40,427 nt of DNA from Sphingobacteriales bacterium (lineage in GTDB: Bacteria; Bacteroidota; Bacteroidia; Chitinophagales; JADIYW01). How positions within the stretch are numbered: the stretch's first letter is position 1; each line of letters begins with the position of its first letter. Below, piece by piece: positions 9,880 to 18,301 of the stretch. Where the stretch lies: NCBI GenBank assembly GCA_016721245.1, contig JADKIQ010000010.1, positions 1 through 40,427 of the forward strand. Direction: 5' to 3'. The notes beneath the pieces are model-generated. The model saw only the letters and a list, made by a program, of their open reading frames with translations. It did not search any database and was not told the origin of the DNA. The translations under genes and the position numbers were made by a program.

Positions 9880-10965
9880 TTATTTGATTGTTGAACGGGT
9901 GCTTGTTTTTGTAATTTTTACAGACATACCAGGTTTAACCTGCAATAAACCTGTTGTTAACACGGTATCTCCGGATTTAATTCCGCTTAATACCTGCACT
10001 TCACTTTCCGTTCTGACACCAATTTCGATTGCAACAAATTTTGCTTTACTGCTGTCTGTCACCACAATCTTAGTAGCCTTATCATCCGGTATCACTGCAC
10101 TGCTCGGAATCATAATTGCATTAGGTGTTTCTTTTAATTTCAACTGCACTTTTACGTAAGCACCAGGCACTAATTTTGAGCTGGGATTTAGAACCATTGC
10201 ACGAACTTTTAAATTACGTGTCATCTCATCAATAGTGGGTTCAACAGCAATTACTTTTGCCTGAAAAGGATTTTCAATACCTGCAACGGTACATTGCATG
10301 TTATCGCCTACCTGAATAACACCTGCGTATTTTTCAGGAACCGATACATCCATTTTTAACTGACTTGTATTCTGCAAAGAAACAACCACCGTACTTGGAG
10401 AAACATAGGCACCTAAACTGATATTTCGCAACCCTAATTTTCCGGAGAAAGGTGCTCGCAATTCTGTTTTTGCAATTTGAACATTCAGCAATTGTATATC
10501 TGCATTTATGTTGTTTACCGCATTATCAGCGGCATCGTATTCTGCCTGCGAAACGCCTTTAATCTTTAAGAGTTCGGCCAATCTGGTCAGATTACTTTGC
10601 GCTATTTTCAACTGTGTTTTTAGTTTAAATACCTGTGCCTGCAAATCAGCATCATTAATTTTAAGCAATAAAGTTCCTTTGGGTACAACTGCACCTTCTT
10701 TAATATTCAGATACGTTACACGACCTGAAACTTCAGGCTGCAGCTGTACTTCATCCTGTGCCAGAATGCTTCCGTTTGCACTTAAATTATTAGATAATTT
10801 TGAATATTCCGCCACAAAACCTGCAGCCATTAATGTTTGCGGTCCGCCTTTGCCCATGGGAGCCGTCTTTGCTGCCACTTCTTTGTTCTTAGTATGTTTG
10901 ATGTAGGCTAAGCCGGCAATTATCAGAACTAAAAGAGACCAGAATATAATTTTTCCTTTTGTCAT
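9880..10965 (-). CDS. RND efflux periplasmic adaptor (AcrA/HlyD family)
   Basis: This membrane-fusion protein of 361 residues links the inner-membrane pump to TolC. An N-terminal membrane anchor IIFWSLLVLIIAGLAYIK is followed by the first lipoyl half (LQPEVSGRVTYLNIKEGAVV), a helical hairpin (LKIAQSNLTRLAELLK), the second lipoyl half (LRAPFSGKLGLRNISLGAYV), a beta-barrel and a membrane-proximal domain. The start ATG (10965) overlaps the TetR stop as ATGA, which indicates translational coupling. It lacks a lipobox cysteine at the N-terminus, so it is anchored by the TM helix. Confidence 0.95.
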   Translation of the reverse strand: MTKGKIIFWSLLVLIIAGLAYIKHTKNKEVAAKTAPMGKGGPQTLMAAGFVAEYSKLSNNLSANGSILAQDEVQLQPEVSGRVTYLNIKEGAVVPKGTLLLKINDADLQAQVFKLKTQLKIAQSNLTRLAELLKIKGVSQAEYDAADNAVNNINADIQLLNVQIAKTELRAPFSGKLGLRNISLGAYVSPSTVVVSLQNTSQLKMDVSVPEKYAGVIQVGDNMQCTVAGIENPFQAKVIAVEPTIDEMTRNLKVRAMVLNPSSKLVPGAYVKVQLKLKETPNAIMIPSSAVIPDDKATKIVVTDSSKAKFVAIEIGVRTESEVQVLSGIKSGDTVLTTGLLQVKPGMSVKITKTSTRSTIK

Positions 10966-11582
10966 TTCTTCGTATTTATATCATTTATAGAATGGATGAA
11001 TCTTTGTAAAGAGTTTTTATAAATCAGTAAAGCTCTGTCGTTACCAGATTTTATTTTGTTTGCCATATTCATGGAAATAAAACCATGGATAATGGCGATG
11101 AAATTATCCGTCAGTTCCAGGCAGTATACTTCTGAACGTTTCGCTTTCTGGTTAATGGATTCAAAAGCCGGATGATAGTAATCCATTACGGTGTTGTGGA
11201 TTTTTATATTTCCTTCGTTCTGCAAACAAACTGCTCCCTGAAGATTAAACATTACCTGATAAATTTCAGGATACTGAATGGCAAAATTCCACCAGGTAAG
11301 TGCATATTCAAACAAGCGCTTTTCCGGTGCTTTGTATTTTTTATCTACTGTCTCAAAGAGATGAAAAACCTGAATAAAGCCACCTTTGCGTAAAGACTGC
11401 AAAATCATTTCCTTGCTTTCAAAATACTGATAAACGATAGGTGCCGTGTATTTTATCTGTTCACAGATTTTACGGATGGTGACGTTTTGCCATCCGTCTT
11501 TAGAGGCAATATCCCTTGCTACGTCGAGTATTTGCTGACGGAGTTCCTCTTTTTCTTTCCTTCTTCTTTCTTTGTTTGACAT
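10962..11582 (-). CDS. TetR/AcrR family regulator of the efflux operon
   Basis: The 206-residue protein has an N-terminal HTH, with IRKICEQIKYTAPIVYQYF as the recognition region and FESKEMILQSL after it. The C-terminal part (WWNFAIQYPEIYQVMFNLQG, then FIAIIHGFISMNMA) is a typical TetR ligand-binding domain. It is the first gene of the operon, overlaps the adaptor gene by four bases, and lies immediately next to the repeated TTAAC-NNN-GTTAA motifs upstream of its start. This suggests it represses its own operon and is released by a pump substrate. Confidence 0.93.
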   Translation of the reverse strand: MSNKERRRKEKEELRQQILDVARDIASKDGWQNVTIRKICEQIKYTAPIVYQYFESKEMILQSLRKGGFIQVFHLFETVDKKYKAPEKRLFEYALTWWNFAIQYPEIYQVMFNLQGAVCLQNEGNIKIHNTVMDYYHPAFESINQKAKRSEVYCLELTDNFIAIIHGFISMNMANKIKSGNDRALLIYKNSLQRFIHSINDINTKK

Positions 11583-11585
11583 TTT

Positions 11586-11618
11586 AGTTAACTAAGTTAA
11601 ATAAGTTAACAAAGTTAA
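11586..11618 (-). promoter_or_regulatory. Candidate TetR operator: four AGTTAA motifs at 9-bp spacing
   Basis: AGTTAA occurs at 11586, 11595, 11604 and 11613, an exact 9-bp period. Within this are two palindromes TTAAC-N3-GTTAA (11588-11600 and 11606-11618). On the minus strand TAACTTTG (11610-11617) matches the -7 consensus TAnnTTTG, so the repeat overlaps the likely promoter of the TetR-efflux operon. The position, only 4 bases from the TetR start, fits autoregulation. Confidence 0.6.
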
Positions 11619-11671
11619 TTAATTTTTGTTCTGAAACTCTTGATGCAGGTTAATAAAATGAAATTTAACTT

Positions 11672-12124
11672 TTATTTAGGGCGACGAAGCACCGATTCTC
11701 TTTCCAGTATTTCTACAAATTTATCTGTTAAGGGCTGCACGATGGCGTCCACCTGTTTACGCAGGAATTTTTCAGGTACCAGAAAGAAAGGTCCTAATTT
11801 CGCATCAATAACCAGCGAGCAGAAACAACCGTCCTCTTCTTCCATTACAATAACATCTACCACCTGATAAAAAGGCGCCATCTTGCATTTACTGCTGACA
11901 CGCTCATATTCTTTCCAAACGGTAATTTCATAATTTACGTTTAACGGAATACCCAGAAATACTTCTTTCTCCTGATATTTAGAACCCACCATTCCAGGTT
12001 TCTTATCGGTCCAGTAACATTTTTCCTGAAAATGAATCCAATCGGGACGACGCTCTAAATCAGTTATAAATGCCCAGGCTTCTTCTTTGGTACACTGCAC
12101 GTGATTACTGTATTCAAAAATCAT
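11672..12124 (-). CDS. SRPBCC (START-like) domain protein, copy 2
   Basis: The 150-residue protein opens MIFEYSNHVQCTKEEAWAFI, the first strand and helix of the polyketide cyclase/START fold. Then come DLERRPDWIHFQEKCYW, the strand VNYEITVWKEYERVSSKC, and a long C-terminal helix ending FVEILERES. These proteins bind a hydrophobic ligand in a deep pocket; the ligand is unknown. It is very similar to the next upstream gene, from which it is separated by 12 bases, so the two are a tandem duplication in one transcript. Confidence 0.8.
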   Translation of the reverse strand: MIFEYSNHVQCTKEEAWAFITDLERRPDWIHFQEKCYWTDKKPGMVGSKYQEKEVFLGIPLNVNYEITVWKEYERVSSKCKMAPFYQVVDVIVMEEEDGCFCSLVIDAKLGPFFLVPEKFLRKQVDAIVQPLTDKFVEILERESVLRRPK

Positions 12125-12136
12125 AGGAATGCTAAA

Positions 12137-12586
12137 TTATTTTTTATTTAAAACTGATTCTGTTTCTAATATTTTAATAAACTGATCCACCAGCGGCTGC
12201 ACCAGATTATCTACCTGTCGTTTTATGATACTTTTAGGCAACAAACCTAAAACGCCGATTTTTAAGTCGATAATTAATGAACAAATAACACCGGATGCAT
12301 TTTCTTTTACAATAACATCTACAGTCTGATGAAAAGGCGGCATTAAACAAATACTGCTTACCTGTTCAAATTCTTTCCAGACGGTGATTTCATAATTTAC
12401 GTTTAATGGAAATCCGAGAAATACTTCCTTCTCCTGGTAACGGGAACCTACCATGCCGGGCTTTTTGTCTGTCCAGTAACATTTCTCCTGAAAATGAATC
12501 CAGTCTGGACGTCTTTCCAAATCTGCAATTAAATTCCAGGCTTCTTGCTTGGTACATTTTACAGGATTGGTATATTCAAATGTCAT
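12137..12586 (-). CDS. SRPBCC (START-like) domain protein, copy 1
   Basis: This is a 149-residue paralogue of the adjacent downstream protein. It has the same blocks (EAWNLIADLERRPDWIHFQ, KKPGMVGSRYQEKEVFLGFP, NVNYEITVWKEFEQVSS) and differs mainly in the C-terminal third (PPFHQTVDVIVKENASGVIC). The conserved pocket-forming segments suggest both bind related small molecules. No signal peptide is present. It follows the DUF3810 gene at a 30-base gap on the same strand. Confidence 0.8.
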   Translation of the reverse strand: MTFEYTNPVKCTKQEAWNLIADLERRPDWIHFQEKCYWTDKKPGMVGSRYQEKEVFLGFPLNVNYEITVWKEFEQVSSICLMPPFHQTVDVIVKENASGVICSLIIDLKIGVLGLLPKSIIKRQVDNLVQPLVDQFIKILETESVLNKK

Positions 12587-12616
12587 AGTGAATCTATTAG
12601 CATTACAAATTAAACA

Positions 12617-13672
12617 TCATTTTTGATTTTTCCATGCATATACCATCAATACCATTTTGTCGTAGTTTTTTACGCCATCCTGAATGCCCATTATTTTTAA
12701 ATAGATATTATTGACAACATCTCCTAAAAATCCGGTTTTAAATGTATGCTTTTCGTAGTATATTTTAATTTCCTCCAAGTCTTTACGTACTGCTTTTGGC
12801 ATCGCGTCTTTGACGGACTGATGTGCTTTCTCATCTCTTGCTTTCAACTCAGACAACAAATACAATAAGTAGTTCAATTCGCCGCTGTAGTGCAAAGACA
12901 AATTAGAAGACTGCATACAACTTACATAAGAAAGGAAATTACAATCCGCTTCTTCTGTAAAGCCATTTCCATGTGCCATTTCATGCATCAGATAAAAGGG
13001 TTTCTTGGAATAAAAAACCGCATCGTCTACATTTCCTTCGCCAACAAATGGCAGGTATTGTCCGCCGATGCTGAATATCAGAAACATATCTTCAAACACC
13101 ATTCGTCCGCGTATTTTTGAACTGAACGGATAATTAAAATGTGCTAATGAGGTATCCAGCGCATCCCTGCTAATTTGTTCGATGTTATTTATGAATACAA
13201 TCTGCGGAATAGGATTGGTATCTTTTTTTATCATTCCTCTCACATGAGCCAGATTCTGAATCGTTGCATTGGTTTCTGCCATTAATTGCTCTTGCGTTAA
13301 TGGTTGTATATTCAGCTTTAGCTCTTGCTCCAGAGGAATTCTTCCATAATTAAATCCCCAGAGAATAAAAAAAAGGGTGATTATAAAACCGGCAAAAGAG
13401 AAAATCTTAAATAAGCGCTGTAAGACCGGTTGTGGTTTTTCTCTGAAAAAATGCAGAAACCACTTCATTACGATAAACAACAGAAAAGCGAGAAAAATAT
13501 AATAAGAAGGAAACGGTATTTTGCCAAAGGTATTATCCAGCAATTTTCTGACTAAAAGAAAAAAGCCTTTAGAGTAGTATTTTTCAATGAATGCAGTTGG
13601 CAAAACATACAGCAATATAAAGCAGGTAATTGCCGAAATAATCCATTTCCATTTGCGAATTTGCTGAAACAT
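12617..13672 (-). CDS. DUF3810 family membrane metalloprotease-like protein
   Basis: The 351-residue protein has three predicted N-terminal membrane helices (WIISAITCFILLYVLPTAFI, YYIFLAFLLFIVMKWFLHFF, FAGFIITLFFILWGFNYG). The soluble part then carries a zinc-protease-like HEMAH motif, in LMHEMAHGNGFTEEADCNFL, with a downstream glutamate as the possible third ligand. DUF3810 is a Bacteroidota-typical family without a characterised role. A peptidase function is inferred only from the motif. Confidence 0.85.
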   Translation of the reverse strand: MFQQIRKWKWIISAITCFILLYVLPTAFIEKYYSKGFFLLVRKLLDNTFGKIPFPSYYIFLAFLLFIVMKWFLHFFREKPQPVLQRLFKIFSFAGFIITLFFILWGFNYGRIPLEQELKLNIQPLTQEQLMAETNATIQNLAHVRGMIKKDTNPIPQIVFINNIEQISRDALDTSLAHFNYPFSSKIRGRMVFEDMFLIFSIGGQYLPFVGEGNVDDAVFYSKKPFYLMHEMAHGNGFTEEADCNFLSYVSCMQSSNLSLHYSGELNYLLYLLSELKARDEKAHQSVKDAMPKAVRKDLEEIKIYYEKHTFKTGFLGDVVNNIYLKIMGIQDGVKNYDKMVLMVYAWKNQK

Positions 13673-13755
13673 TATTGCAATATAAGAAATAGAGGTGACA
13701 TGAAAAACAGATTCTGTATTATCCCGAATCAGCAGAACAAAATGAGGATTTGATA

Positions 13756-14985
13756 TTATTCAAATCGTATAGCCTTCATCGGAGAGATTCGGCTAATCAG
13801 TCGCGTGGGCAACAGCAATATTACAGTGCAAATCAGCAGGGTTCCGATATTTATTAAACCAATTGCCCAGATATTAAAATAAACGGGTGCAACACTTAAA
13901 TAATAATTTTCTTCATTTAGTTTTATAAATCCCGTGTAATCCTGTATCAGACAAATGCCTAATCCCAGTATATTTCCCCAAAAAAGACCATTCAAAATAA
14001 TATACGCTGCATTGTAAATAAAAACCTTGGTAATACTTTTATTATTTGCACCCAAAGACTTCAAAATACCAATCATATTGGTTCTGTCTAAAATAAGAAT
14101 AATCAGCGCCGTTATCATGTTCAGCATAGCCACCAGCACCATAAATCCAAGAATGAGATATTCGTTTATTTTCTGTAAATCCAGCCATTCAAAAATATTA
14201 CGGTTAATTTCTTTCATGGTTTGTGCGTTCACACTCTGGTCGACATACTTGTAGTATATGGAATCTTTAAATGCATCCATTCTGTCCATATTTTTCAAGC
14301 GCACTTCATAGCCGGCCACTTCATTTGCTTTCCATTGATTAAGTTCCCGCAGTAATTGAATATCCACCAACGCATATTGTTTGTCGTATTCTTCCAAACC
14401 TGTGTGAAAAATACCGCATACTTTTAGTTTTCTGCCTAAAGGTGCCACCAAATCTTTCCGGATGAAATAAGCAATCACGTTATCTCCCACTTTCAGGTTT
14501 AAGCGCTTGGCAGTAGATTTCGAAATCAGGATATCTTTACTTGCAATAGTATCTTTAAACGAAAGAATGTTCCCTTCTTTCAAGTATGTTTGGATGGTTT
14601 TCCAGTCGTAGTCTTTATCTACACCTTTTAATGCAATTCCTTCTATTTCTGATTTGGTTTTTAAAATGCCCGCTTTAATAATGAAAGGTGCAACATTACG
14701 TACATCGTTTGCTTTACGGATTTTATCTAAAAAAACCTGTTCTTTCTTTATCGGCGTCGTTTCAAACGATTCATTGTTATCAAAATTGGTGATATGAATT
14801 TCTCCCCAGAAACCGAAAATCCGTTCTTTTATTTCTTTGGAAAATCCGGAAACCATACAGGTCGAAACAATCATGACCGCCACACTGAGTGCAATGGCCA
14901 CCATAGCAATGCGGATAATAAAACGCGAGAACGATTTTTTATCGCCGAGTGCTAAACGTTTAGCTATGAAGAGTTCGAGATTCAT
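13756..14985 (-). CDS. FtsX-like permease, LolC/LolE-type lipoprotein-release family
   Basis: The 409-residue protein has the MacB/LolE topology: one N-terminal TM (IIRIAMVAIALSVAVMIVST) with MVSGFSKEIKERIFGF just after it, a large periplasmic domain (about residues 45-270), and three C-terminal TMs (YLILGFMVLVAMLNMITALI, an NAAYIILNGLFWGNILGLG segment, and the last one before ISRISPMKAIRFE). The cytoplasmic loop LDRTNMIGILKSLGAN is the usual coupling helix. In Bacteroidota such proteins are annotated as ABC permeases for lipoprotein release; the ATPase is not encoded here. Confidence 0.9.
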   Translation of the reverse strand: MNLELFIAKRLALGDKKSFSRFIIRIAMVAIALSVAVMIVSTCMVSGFSKEIKERIFGFWGEIHITNFDNNESFETTPIKKEQVFLDKIRKANDVRNVAPFIIKAGILKTKSEIEGIALKGVDKDYDWKTIQTYLKEGNILSFKDTIASKDILISKSTAKRLNLKVGDNVIAYFIRKDLVAPLGRKLKVCGIFHTGLEEYDKQYALVDIQLLRELNQWKANEVAGYEVRLKNMDRMDAFKDSIYYKYVDQSVNAQTMKEINRNIFEWLDLQKINEYLILGFMVLVAMLNMITALIILILDRTNMIGILKSLGANNKSITKVFIYNAAYIILNGLFWGNILGLGICLIQDYTGFIKLNEENYYLSVAPVYFNIWAIGLINIGTLLICTVILLLPTRLISRISPMKAIRFE

Positions 14986-14998
14986 CAGTTATTAACAC

Positions 14999-15006
14999 CA
15001 AAAGTA
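14999..15006 (-). promoter_or_regulatory. -7 promoter element of the LolE-like gene
   Basis: On the minus strand TACTTTTG matches TAnnTTTG, 13 bases before the ATG at 14985. The namZ-like gene is transcribed the other way from the same short intergenic region. Confidence 0.5.
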
Positions 15007-15074
15007 TTTCTTTCCTTTTGGATTACCAACATCAATTACAATCTTTAGCACAATATTTGTAATAACTTTATTCT

Positions 15075-16247
15075 ATGAAAAAATTAGTTGTTGTCCTTTT
15101 TAGTGTGTTTTTGCTGATTCATACTGTTCAGGCAAAAAACGTAGTCGTGGGTGCTGAACGCCTCGACCAGTATTTGCCTTTATTAAAAGGGAAATCCGTT
15201 GGACTGGTCGTCAATCAAACATCCGTAATTGGAAACACCCATTTACTGGATACTTTGCTCAGTCTGGGCATTGATGTGCAACTGGTTTTTGCGCCTGAGC
15301 ATGGCTTTCGCGGAACGGCAGATGCAGGTGAACATGTGAGCAACGGCGTTGACCCTAAAACTAAAACGGCTATTGTTTCTTTGTATGGCGATAATAAAAA
15401 ACCCAAACCGGGACAATTAAAAGATCTGGATATTCTGGTATTCGACATTCAGGACGTGGGCGTTCGTTTTTACACCTATATTTCTACTTTACAATATGTG
15501 ATGGAAGCCTGCGCGGAAAACAACAAACCGCTGGTGATTTTAGACCGCCCCAATCCAAACGGACATTATGTGGATGGCCCGGTTTTAGATACTCAATACC
15601 GCTCATTTGTAGGTATGCAACCCATTCCAATTGTATATGGTATGACGATGGGTGAATATTCCAAGATGCTGAACGGAGAAAAATGGCTAACCAACAAAGA
15701 GCAATGCGCCATCACGGTAATTCCCTGCCTGAATTATGACCATAAGACTTTTTATTCCCTGCCGGTAAAACCGTCACCGAACCTGCCGAATATGGCTGCC
15801 ATCTATTTGTATCCGAGTTTGTGTTTTTTTGAAGGCACCAATAATGTCAGCTTGGGCAGAGGCACCGACAAGCCTTTTCAGATATACGGTAGTGATTTAT
15901 TTCCTGAAAATCTGCCGTTTTCATTTACGCCCAAACCGGTGGCTGGCGCCAAAAATCCTCAATTGCTGGATAAGAAATGCTATGGTTATGATTTGAGTAC
16001 CATTCCTTTAGATACTTTACGCAAACAAAAATTTACGCTGAACTATTTGCTGAATGCCTATAAACTATCAAAAGACAAAAATAAATTCTTTAGCAGTTTC
16101 TTTATAAAATTAGCAGCAAAAGGAAGTTTATCCGTTCAAATAGAAAAAGGGATGAACGAGAAGACCATCAAAACAACCTGGAAAGCACAGATTGTCAAAT
16201 TCAAGACAATTCGCAAGAAATATTTGTTGTATAAAGATTTTGAGTAA
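15075..16247 (+). CDS. namZ: Exo-beta-N-acetylmuramidase NamZ family (DUF1343)
   Basis: This is a secreted protein of 390 residues with signal peptide MKKLVVVLFSVFLLIHTVQA. The DUF1343 blocks are all present: GKSVGLVVNQTSVIGN, FAPEHGFRG, DIQDVGVRFYTYISTL, LDRPNPNG and a C-terminal region with LSVQIEKGMNE. The family was characterised as exo-lytic N-acetylmuramidase (GH171) acting on the non-reducing ends of peptidoglycan fragments, which gives a cell-wall recycling or scavenging role. The acidic residue in APEHG is a candidate catalytic residue. The length is slightly under the family average of about 400. It is a stand-alone gene converging on the ferredoxin gene with a 2-base gap. Confidence 0.9.
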   Translation: MKKLVVVLFSVFLLIHTVQAKNVVVGAERLDQYLPLLKGKSVGLVVNQTSVIGNTHLLDTLLSLGIDVQLVFAPEHGFRGTADAGEHVSNGVDPKTKTAIVSLYGDNKKPKPGQLKDLDILVFDIQDVGVRFYTYISTLQYVMEACAENNKPLVILDRPNPNGHYVDGPVLDTQYRSFVGMQPIPIVYGMTMGEYSKMLNGEKWLTNKEQCAITVIPCLNYDHKTFYSLPVKPSPNLPNMAAIYLYPSLCFFEGTNNVSLGRGTDKPFQIYGSDLFPENLPFSFTPKPVAGAKNPQLLDKKCYGYDLSTIPLDTLRKQKFTLNYLLNAYKLSKDKNKFFSSFFIKLAAKGSLSVQIEKGMNEKTIKTTWKAQIVKFKTIRKKYLLYKDFE

Positions 16248-16249
16248 GA

Positions 16250-16597
16250 CTACAAGTGCAACTTCGCTTTTTTAGCCAGTAATTCCTCTTCGGTTTCTAC
16301 ATGATCGTCATCTGCAATACAGCAATCCACCGGGCAAACCGCCGCGCATTGTGGTTCTTCGTGGAAACCTTTGCATTCCGTGCATTTATCCGTAACAATA
16401 AAATATAAGTCGTTGGAAACCGGTTTATGTTTTGTAGCAGCGTCAACAGCATTGCCATCCATTAATATATATTCACCTGTAAGGGAAGTTCCGTCACTCA
16501 TCGCCCACTCAATTCCGCCTTCATAAATCGCATTATTCGGACATTCCGGTTCACAAGCGCCACAATTTATACATTCATCTGTTATTCTGATAGCCAT
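16250..16597 (-). CDS. 4Fe-4S dicluster ferredoxin
   Basis: The 115-residue electron carrier starts at ATG 16597 (MAIRITDECINCGACEPECP). Cluster motif one is CxxCxxCxxxCP, in CINCGACEPECP. Cluster motif two has an insertion, CTEC-x8-CAAVCPVDCC. A C-terminal extension is acidic and then lysine-rich. A longer frame upstream to 16648 lacks a plausible ribosome site and would overlap the promoter. The gene is divergent from the acyl-CoA reductase gene, an arrangement I associate with Bacteroidota, where the ferredoxin could supply electrons to nearby metabolism. Confidence 0.92.
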   Translation of the reverse strand: MAIRITDECINCGACEPECPNNAIYEGGIEWAMSDGTSLTGEYILMDGNAVDAATKHKPVSNDLYFIVTDKCTECKGFHEEPQCAAVCPVDCCIADDDHVETEEELLAKKAKLHL

Positions 16598-16614
16598 TTT
16601 AACTAAGTTTGATA

Positions 16615-16622
16615 CAAAAATA
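16615..16622 (-). promoter_or_regulatory. -7 promoter element of the ferredoxin gene
   Basis: Minus-strand TATTTTTG matches TAnnTTTG. It lies 17 bases before the ATG at 16597 and supports choosing that start rather than 16648. Confidence 0.55.
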
Positions 16623-16656
16623 AACATAGATAGCTGATTTGGTAGCATATAATTGA

Positions 16657-16664
16657 TAATTTTG
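16657..16664 (+). promoter_or_regulatory. -7 promoter element of the acyl-CoA reductase gene
   Basis: TAATTTTG matches TAnnTTTG and ends 5 bases before the ATG at 16670. A GTG at 16664 overlaps the element, so the ATG at 16670 is the likelier start and the transcript would be leaderless or nearly so. Confidence 0.5.
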
Positions 16665-16669
16665 TGTTA

Positions 16670-17668
16670 ATGAATATTGAGAGAAGAATAGCCGCTTTTG
16701 CTGCGTTAGGTGATTTTGTATTGGAAAACCCTGTTTCACTACAGGAAATTGTCAACAAAACCTATATATATAACACCTGGTTTACCATAGAAAATACGAA
16801 TCAGGCCTTGCAAAATATTGCGATTGAGTTTTTAAATAAAGAAAAGCTGGAAAAATGGCTTTCAGCATACGAAGTTTCAGATACACCTGAAGAAAAAACG
16901 ATTGCTATGGTTGCCGCGGGTAATATTCCGATGGTGGCATTTCACGATATTTTATGTGTGCTGATTTCCGGGAATAAATTACAGCTGAAACTTTCCGAAA
17001 AAGACAAGTTTTTACTGCCTTTTATGCTGGATAAACTGGTAGAAATTGAGCCGGAATTTAAGGATAAAATCTCTATACAGTTTAAACTGGAAAATTTTGA
17101 TGCCATTATTGCAACCGGCAGTAACAATACGGCTAAGCATTTTGAATATTATTTCAGCAAGTATAAAAATATTATTCGCCGTAACAGGAATTCCATAGGG
17201 ATTTTAACTGGCAATGAAACAGTGGAAGATATTGAACAATTAGGCCACGATATTTTTGATTACTTTGGTTTAGGCTGCAGAAATGTTTCCAAAATCTTTG
17301 TTCCTGCTGATTTTGATTTATATAGTTTGAAAGCAGGTTTATCTAAACATATCGGTGTAAACCAGCACAATCAATACATGAATAACCTGGATTATCAGCG
17401 TACCTTATACCTGATGAATCAGACGCCTTTAATTGACATTGATTTTATTAATATTGTTGAAAACAAAAGTCTGCATTCACCTATTTCCTGTTTGCATGCA
17501 GAGCGCTACCAGACTATCGATGAAGTCAATAATTTTATAATTGAACAAAAAGACAATATTCAATGCATCGTAGGAAAAGGTTATCTGGAATTTGGGAAAA
17601 GCCAGCAACCCGGTTTATCAGATTACGCGGATAATGTGGATACGATGGAATTTATTTTGAGTATATAA
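16670..17668 (+). CDS. LuxC-like acyl-CoA reductase
   Basis: The protein has about 332 residues. The aldehyde-dehydrogenase-like fold is indicated by MVAAGNIPMVAFHDILCVLI (nucleotide-binding start), IIATGSNNTAKHFEYYF, and the catalytic cysteine in FGLGCRNVSKIFVP. The C-terminal segment LHAERYQTIDEVNNFI and VGKGYLEFGKSQQPGLSDYA is typical. The family reduces fatty acyl-CoA to aldehyde with NADPH; the substrate in Bacteroidota is not settled. The neighbour is a divergently transcribed ferredoxin. ATG at 16670 is preferred over the GTG at 16664 because of the promoter position. Confidence 0.9.
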   Translation: MNIERRIAAFAALGDFVLENPVSLQEIVNKTYIYNTWFTIENTNQALQNIAIEFLNKEKLEKWLSAYEVSDTPEEKTIAMVAAGNIPMVAFHDILCVLISGNKLQLKLSEKDKFLLPFMLDKLVEIEPEFKDKISIQFKLENFDAIIATGSNNTAKHFEYYFSKYKNIIRRNRNSIGILTGNETVEDIEQLGHDIFDYFGLGCRNVSKIFVPADFDLYSLKAGLSKHIGVNQHNQYMNNLDYQRTLYLMNQTPLIDIDFINIVENKSLHSPISCLHAERYQTIDEVNNFIIEQKDNIQCIVGKGYLEFGKSQQPGLSDYADNVDTMEFILSI

Positions 17669-17698
17669 CTTACAACAAATAACTTATAACTTTACAAT

Positions 17699-18265
17699 AT
17701 GAGTTTAACTTTTACATGCGAAAAATGTGGCGGCGGTTCATACGAACAATTCTCGCAAACACAGGTAAGATGCATGCATTGCAGCAGCATCAGTGTTTAC
17801 GACACGGGCTACAGAGTAGTACCTGAATTTCAGCTTTCTGCAGACAAGGACTTGCTGGATTTAGAAAAAAAAGTGGAATATAAAACAGCTTCTCTTCCAA
17901 AGCGAATTGCCAATTATATTATCGACTGGTTTGTTATCTACCTTTCAGTATTTGTAACAGCTTCACTCTCCAATATTGCCACTATTGAGAATAACGGTCA
18001 GCTATCCGATGCAGCAATTTTATTTTTATTTCTGGGCATCTTAATCTACTATACTTTGATGGAATATAAATTTGGAAAAACACTGGGAAAATTTGTTACC
18101 AGAACCAAAGTGATTTCTACCAACGGTAACCCCTTAAGTTTTGCGCAATGTGCCGGCAGGGTTTTATGCAGAATTATTCCTTTTGAAGCATTCAGTGGTT
18201 TACTGTCTAATGGTGTATTCTGGCATGATTCCATTCCGAAAACATTAGTAGTAGAAGATAATTAA
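17699..18265 (+). CDS. Zinc-ribbon plus RDD-domain membrane protein
   Basis: The N-terminal 30 residues hold CEKC...CMHC, a two-CxxC zinc ribbon. From about residue 60 an RDD domain follows (KRIANYIIDWFVIYLSVFVT with the Arg/Asp signature, then ILFLFLGILIYYTLMEYKFG and GKTLGKFVTRTKVI) with two or three membrane helices. RDD proteins are small membrane proteins of mixed or unknown transport role. The length of 188 is normal for a ribbon-RDD fusion. The spacer to the asparaginase-like gene contains short repeats of the type ACTTACGACT. Confidence 0.8.
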   Translation: MSLTFTCEKCGGGSYEQFSQTQVRCMHCSSISVYDTGYRVVPEFQLSADKDLLDLEKKVEYKTASLPKRIANYIIDWFVIYLSVFVTASLSNIATIENNGQLSDAAILFLFLGILIYYTLMEYKFGKTLGKFVTRTKVISTNGNPLSFAQCAGRVLCRIIPFEAFSGLLSNGVFWHDSIPKTLVVEDN

Positions 18266-18301
18266 ACTTAGGACTTTTTACTCACGACTTACGACTATTT
18301 T

